In this document: piece by piece, positions 62,516-64,000 of the stretch
How positions within the stretch are numbered: position 1 is the first letter of the stretch
How the letters are laid out: every line of letters begins with the position of its first letter
Source of the DNA: Frankia sp. QA3
Lineage (GTDB): Bacteria > Actinomycetota > Actinomycetes > Frankiales > Frankiaceae
NCBI RefSeq assembly: GCF_000262465.1
Contig: NZ_CM001489.1
Span: 3,049,575-3,113,574, forward strand
Length of the DNA: 64,000 nt
Reading direction: 5' to 3'
Made by a program: the position numbers and the translations under genes
The notes under the pieces: model-generated
Told to the model about the DNA's origin: nothing
Seen by the model: only the letters and a program-made list of their open reading frames with translations
Database searches by the model: none

Positions 62516-63165
62516 TCTTCCTCGCTAGCGATCGCGTTCACGGCGGCGACGGCCATCGCGCTGCCGCCGCGCCGGCCGTGCACGACGAGGAACTCCAGGC
62601 CCGCCGGATCGTCGGCGAGCGCCTGCTTCGATTCGGCCGCGCCGATGAAGCCCACCGGCACGCCGAGGACGGCCGCCGGCCGTGGCGCGCCGGCCGCGAC
62701 GAGCTCCAGCAGCCGGAACAGGGCGGTGGGGGCGTTGCCGATCGCGACGACGGCGCCGGCGAGGCGGTCGGCCCACAGGTCGATCGCCGCGGCGCTGCGG
62801 GTCGTGCCCAGCTCGGCGGCGAGGCCCGGCACCCGCGGATCGCCGAGCAGGCACAGCACGTCGTTGCCGGCGGGCAGCCGGCGGCGGGTTACCCCCGCGG
62901 CGACCATCTGGGCGTCGCACAGCACCGGCGCGCCGGCCAGCAGGGCCGCCCGCGCCGCGGCGACGACCCCCGGGCTGAAGGCCAGGTCGTCGACGAGGTC
63001 GACCATGCCGCAGGAATGGATCATGCGGACGGCGACGCGGGCGACGTCGGCGGGCAGCCCGTCGAGACGGGTCTCGGCCCGGATCGTCGCGAACGAACGA
63101 CGGTAGATCTCCGCGCCGTCCCGGACGTAGTCGGGCCGCGGCGTTCCCGCCATCGCCACCTCCAT
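62512..63165 (-). CDS. cobH: Precorrin-8X methylmutase
   Basis: This 217-residue enzyme moves the C11 methyl group to C12, giving hydrogenobyrinic acid. Family features are [36 protein letters not shown] with the catalytic His, [29 protein letters not shown] and [17 protein letters not shown] chose ATG 63165, which overlaps the cobG stop by one base (TGATG) and has GGGAGG upstream; ATG 63153 is the alternative. It sits between cobG and cobIJ in a tightly coupled operon. Confidence 0.95.
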   Translation of the reverse strand: MEVAMAGTPRPDYVRDGAEIYRRSFATIRAETRLDGLPADVARVAVRMIHSCGMVDLVDDLAFSPGVVAAARAALLAGAPVLCDAQMVAAGVTRRRLPAGNDVLCLLGDPRVPGLAAELGTTRSAAAIDLWADRLAGAVVAIGNAPTALFRLLELVAAGAPRPAAVLGVPVGFIGAAESKQALADDPAGLEFLVVHGRRGGSAMAVAAVNAIASEEE

Positions 63166-64000
63166 CAACGAGCCTCCCGTCCGTCCCGGCACCGCCGCCG
63201 GGCAACCGACCGTCGTGCCGCCACCGCGTCGACGAGCACGCCCCACCCGGCGGCCAGAAGGTCGCCCGGGCCACCTCCGTCCGACCAGGGCACCAGCAAC
63301 GCCGTGCCGGGTCCGCCACGGATCCGGTAGCCGGCGGCGTCCGCGACGACCTCGACCACCTCGCCGGCCGGCTGGCCGCACCGGCGAGCGCAGCCCGACC
63401 AGTGCACGGACAGCGGCTCCCGGCGGCGCGGCGTGTCGCCGGCCGACGGACCGGGCCGGCGGACGGAACCCGGTACCTCGGCCGACCGGCCGGCGTCGCG
63501 CCGTACGTCGGCGAGCGCCCGAGCGCAGCCAGGCCGCCCGGCGCAGCTGGTGACGCCGACCCACCCGGAATCCGGGTCGACCACGAGACCCGCGGCGGCC
63601 AGCCGGTCCGAGGCTCCCGCCAGGGCCGGGAGGTCGAGGTCGCGCAGCACGACCGACCGCCACGGCGTCACCATCACCCGGCCGTCACCGTCGGCGTCGG
63701 CGACCGCGGCGAGCAGGTCGAGCTGGTCGGCGCGCAGCCGCCCGAGCGGAACGAGGGCGGTCAACGCCCAGCGACCGTCCCGCTGGTGGTGCCGACCCGG
63801 CCGGGCACCCGGCGGTCCGCCGTCGATCCCGACACCGGCTGCGACCCCGATGCCGGTCGGGTCCACCTCGACCGTCGAGACGGCATCCCCGGCGCGGCCC
63901 GGCCCGTCGCCGGCGGGCCAGTCTGCGCTCCCACCGGACGCCGCGGCGGCACGCGGGACCTGCGCGGCGGCTGCGGCGAGCAGGCGGTCCCGCCCGGCGG
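63165..64000 (-). CDS. cobG: Precorrin-3B synthase (CobG), 5' end beyond window
   Basis: This is the C-terminal 278 residues of a sulfite/nitrite reductase-fold enzyme that hydroxylates precorrin-3A in the aerobic pathway. [20 protein letters not shown] is the half-domain ending; the Fe-S and siroheme-type cysteines are in [18 protein letters not shown] and [14 protein letters not shown]. The frame stays open to 64000, with no start codon needed in the window, so the N-terminus lies to the right. Its presence shows the oxygen-dependent cobalamin route. Confidence 0.85.
   Translation of the reverse strand, partial: AGRDRLLAAAAAQVPRAAAASGGSADWPAGDGPGRAGDAVSTVEVDPTGIGVAAGVGIDGGPPGARPGRHHQRDGRWALTALVPLGRLRADQLDLLAAVADADGDGRVMVTPWRSVVLRDLDLPALAGASDRLAAAGLVVDPDSGWVGVTSCAGRPGCARALADVRRDAGRSAEVPGSVRRPGPSAGDTPRRREPLSVHWSGCARRCGQPAGEVVEVVADAAGYRIRGGPGTALLVPWSDGGGPGDLLAAGWGVLVDAVAARRSVARRRCRDGREAR

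Overview
The window is very GC-rich, densely packed DNA from a filamentous-type actinobacterium. Many genes start with GTG, and adjacent genes often overlap by 1-7 bases (GTGA, ATGA or TGATG junctions). The gene content (RamB-type glyoxylate control, a paired citrate synthase locus, DUF3710, a DUF5925-like AAA ATPase, XRE-NB-ARC-TPR and TIR proteins, a CobIJ fusion) fits the Frankia / Streptosporangiales-like part of the phylum. Frankia is my best guess, made from gene content only. I see no rRNA, tRNA, CRISPR array, prophage or complete insertion sequence.

Layout. 1-5268: a frameshifted DHA2 efflux gene divergent from an XRE regulator, a polar amino-acid ABC transporter operon (binding protein, permease, ATPase), and a GntR-type regulator with a binding-protein-like domain. 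5388-16661: an MFS transporter, two divergent citrate synthases (one with a fused HTH) around a perfect 9-bp-arm palindrome, a LOG-like protein, a damaged NACHT-like NTPase gene, an FMN glutamate synthase-family protein, a second DHA2 transporter, a VOC protein and a small P-loop kinase. 16732-22835: a minus-strand operon for L-2,3-diaminopropionate (SbnA and SbnB homologues) with an FAD/NAD(P)-binding protein, a PLP gamma-lyase-type enzyme and a BenE-type transporter. 23482-28095: a CocE-type hydrolase remnant, an acyl-CoA dehydrogenase, and a DHA2 transporter/TetR pair. 28185-30733: an adenylating enzyme coupled to an aldehyde dehydrogenase-type reductase, resembling phenazine proteins EhpF and EhpG. 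30766-35436: the glyoxylate shunt (aceA, aceB) divergent from ramB. 35603-46909: a K+ channel with two RCK domains, a DUF2000/AraC pair, an ADP-ribosylglycohydrolase, a PfkB kinase broken by a tandem duplication, a DUF3616 protein, a large XRE-NB-ARC-TPR STAND protein and a UbiA-type prenyltransferase. 46910-49953: a long intergenic region, then a kinase-fold/TIR fusion. 50030-58667: an acyl-CoA carboxylase pair, an SRPBCC protein, an AAA ATPase, a NADAR protein, DUF3710 and a TetR regulator. 59048-64000: cobalamin genes cobM-cobK converging on cobG-cobH-cobIJ.

How the genes work together. Acyl-CoA dehydrogenase, the two citrate synthases, aceA/aceB under RamB, and the acyl-CoA carboxylase point to growth on acetate, fatty acids or branched-chain acyl-CoAs. 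The diaminopropionate operon and the adenylation/reduction pair are two small specialised-metabolism islands whose products I cannot name. The NB-ARC, TIR and NACHT-like proteins, with NADAR and ADP-ribosylglycohydrolase, look like conflict or NAD/ADP-ribose signalling functions.

Two features stand out. One is the kinase-like/TIR fusion protein at 47980-49953. The other is the unusual number of short (15-30 bp) near-perfect tandem duplications, often at gene edges. One of them (41212-41243) shifts the frame of the PfkB kinase gene.
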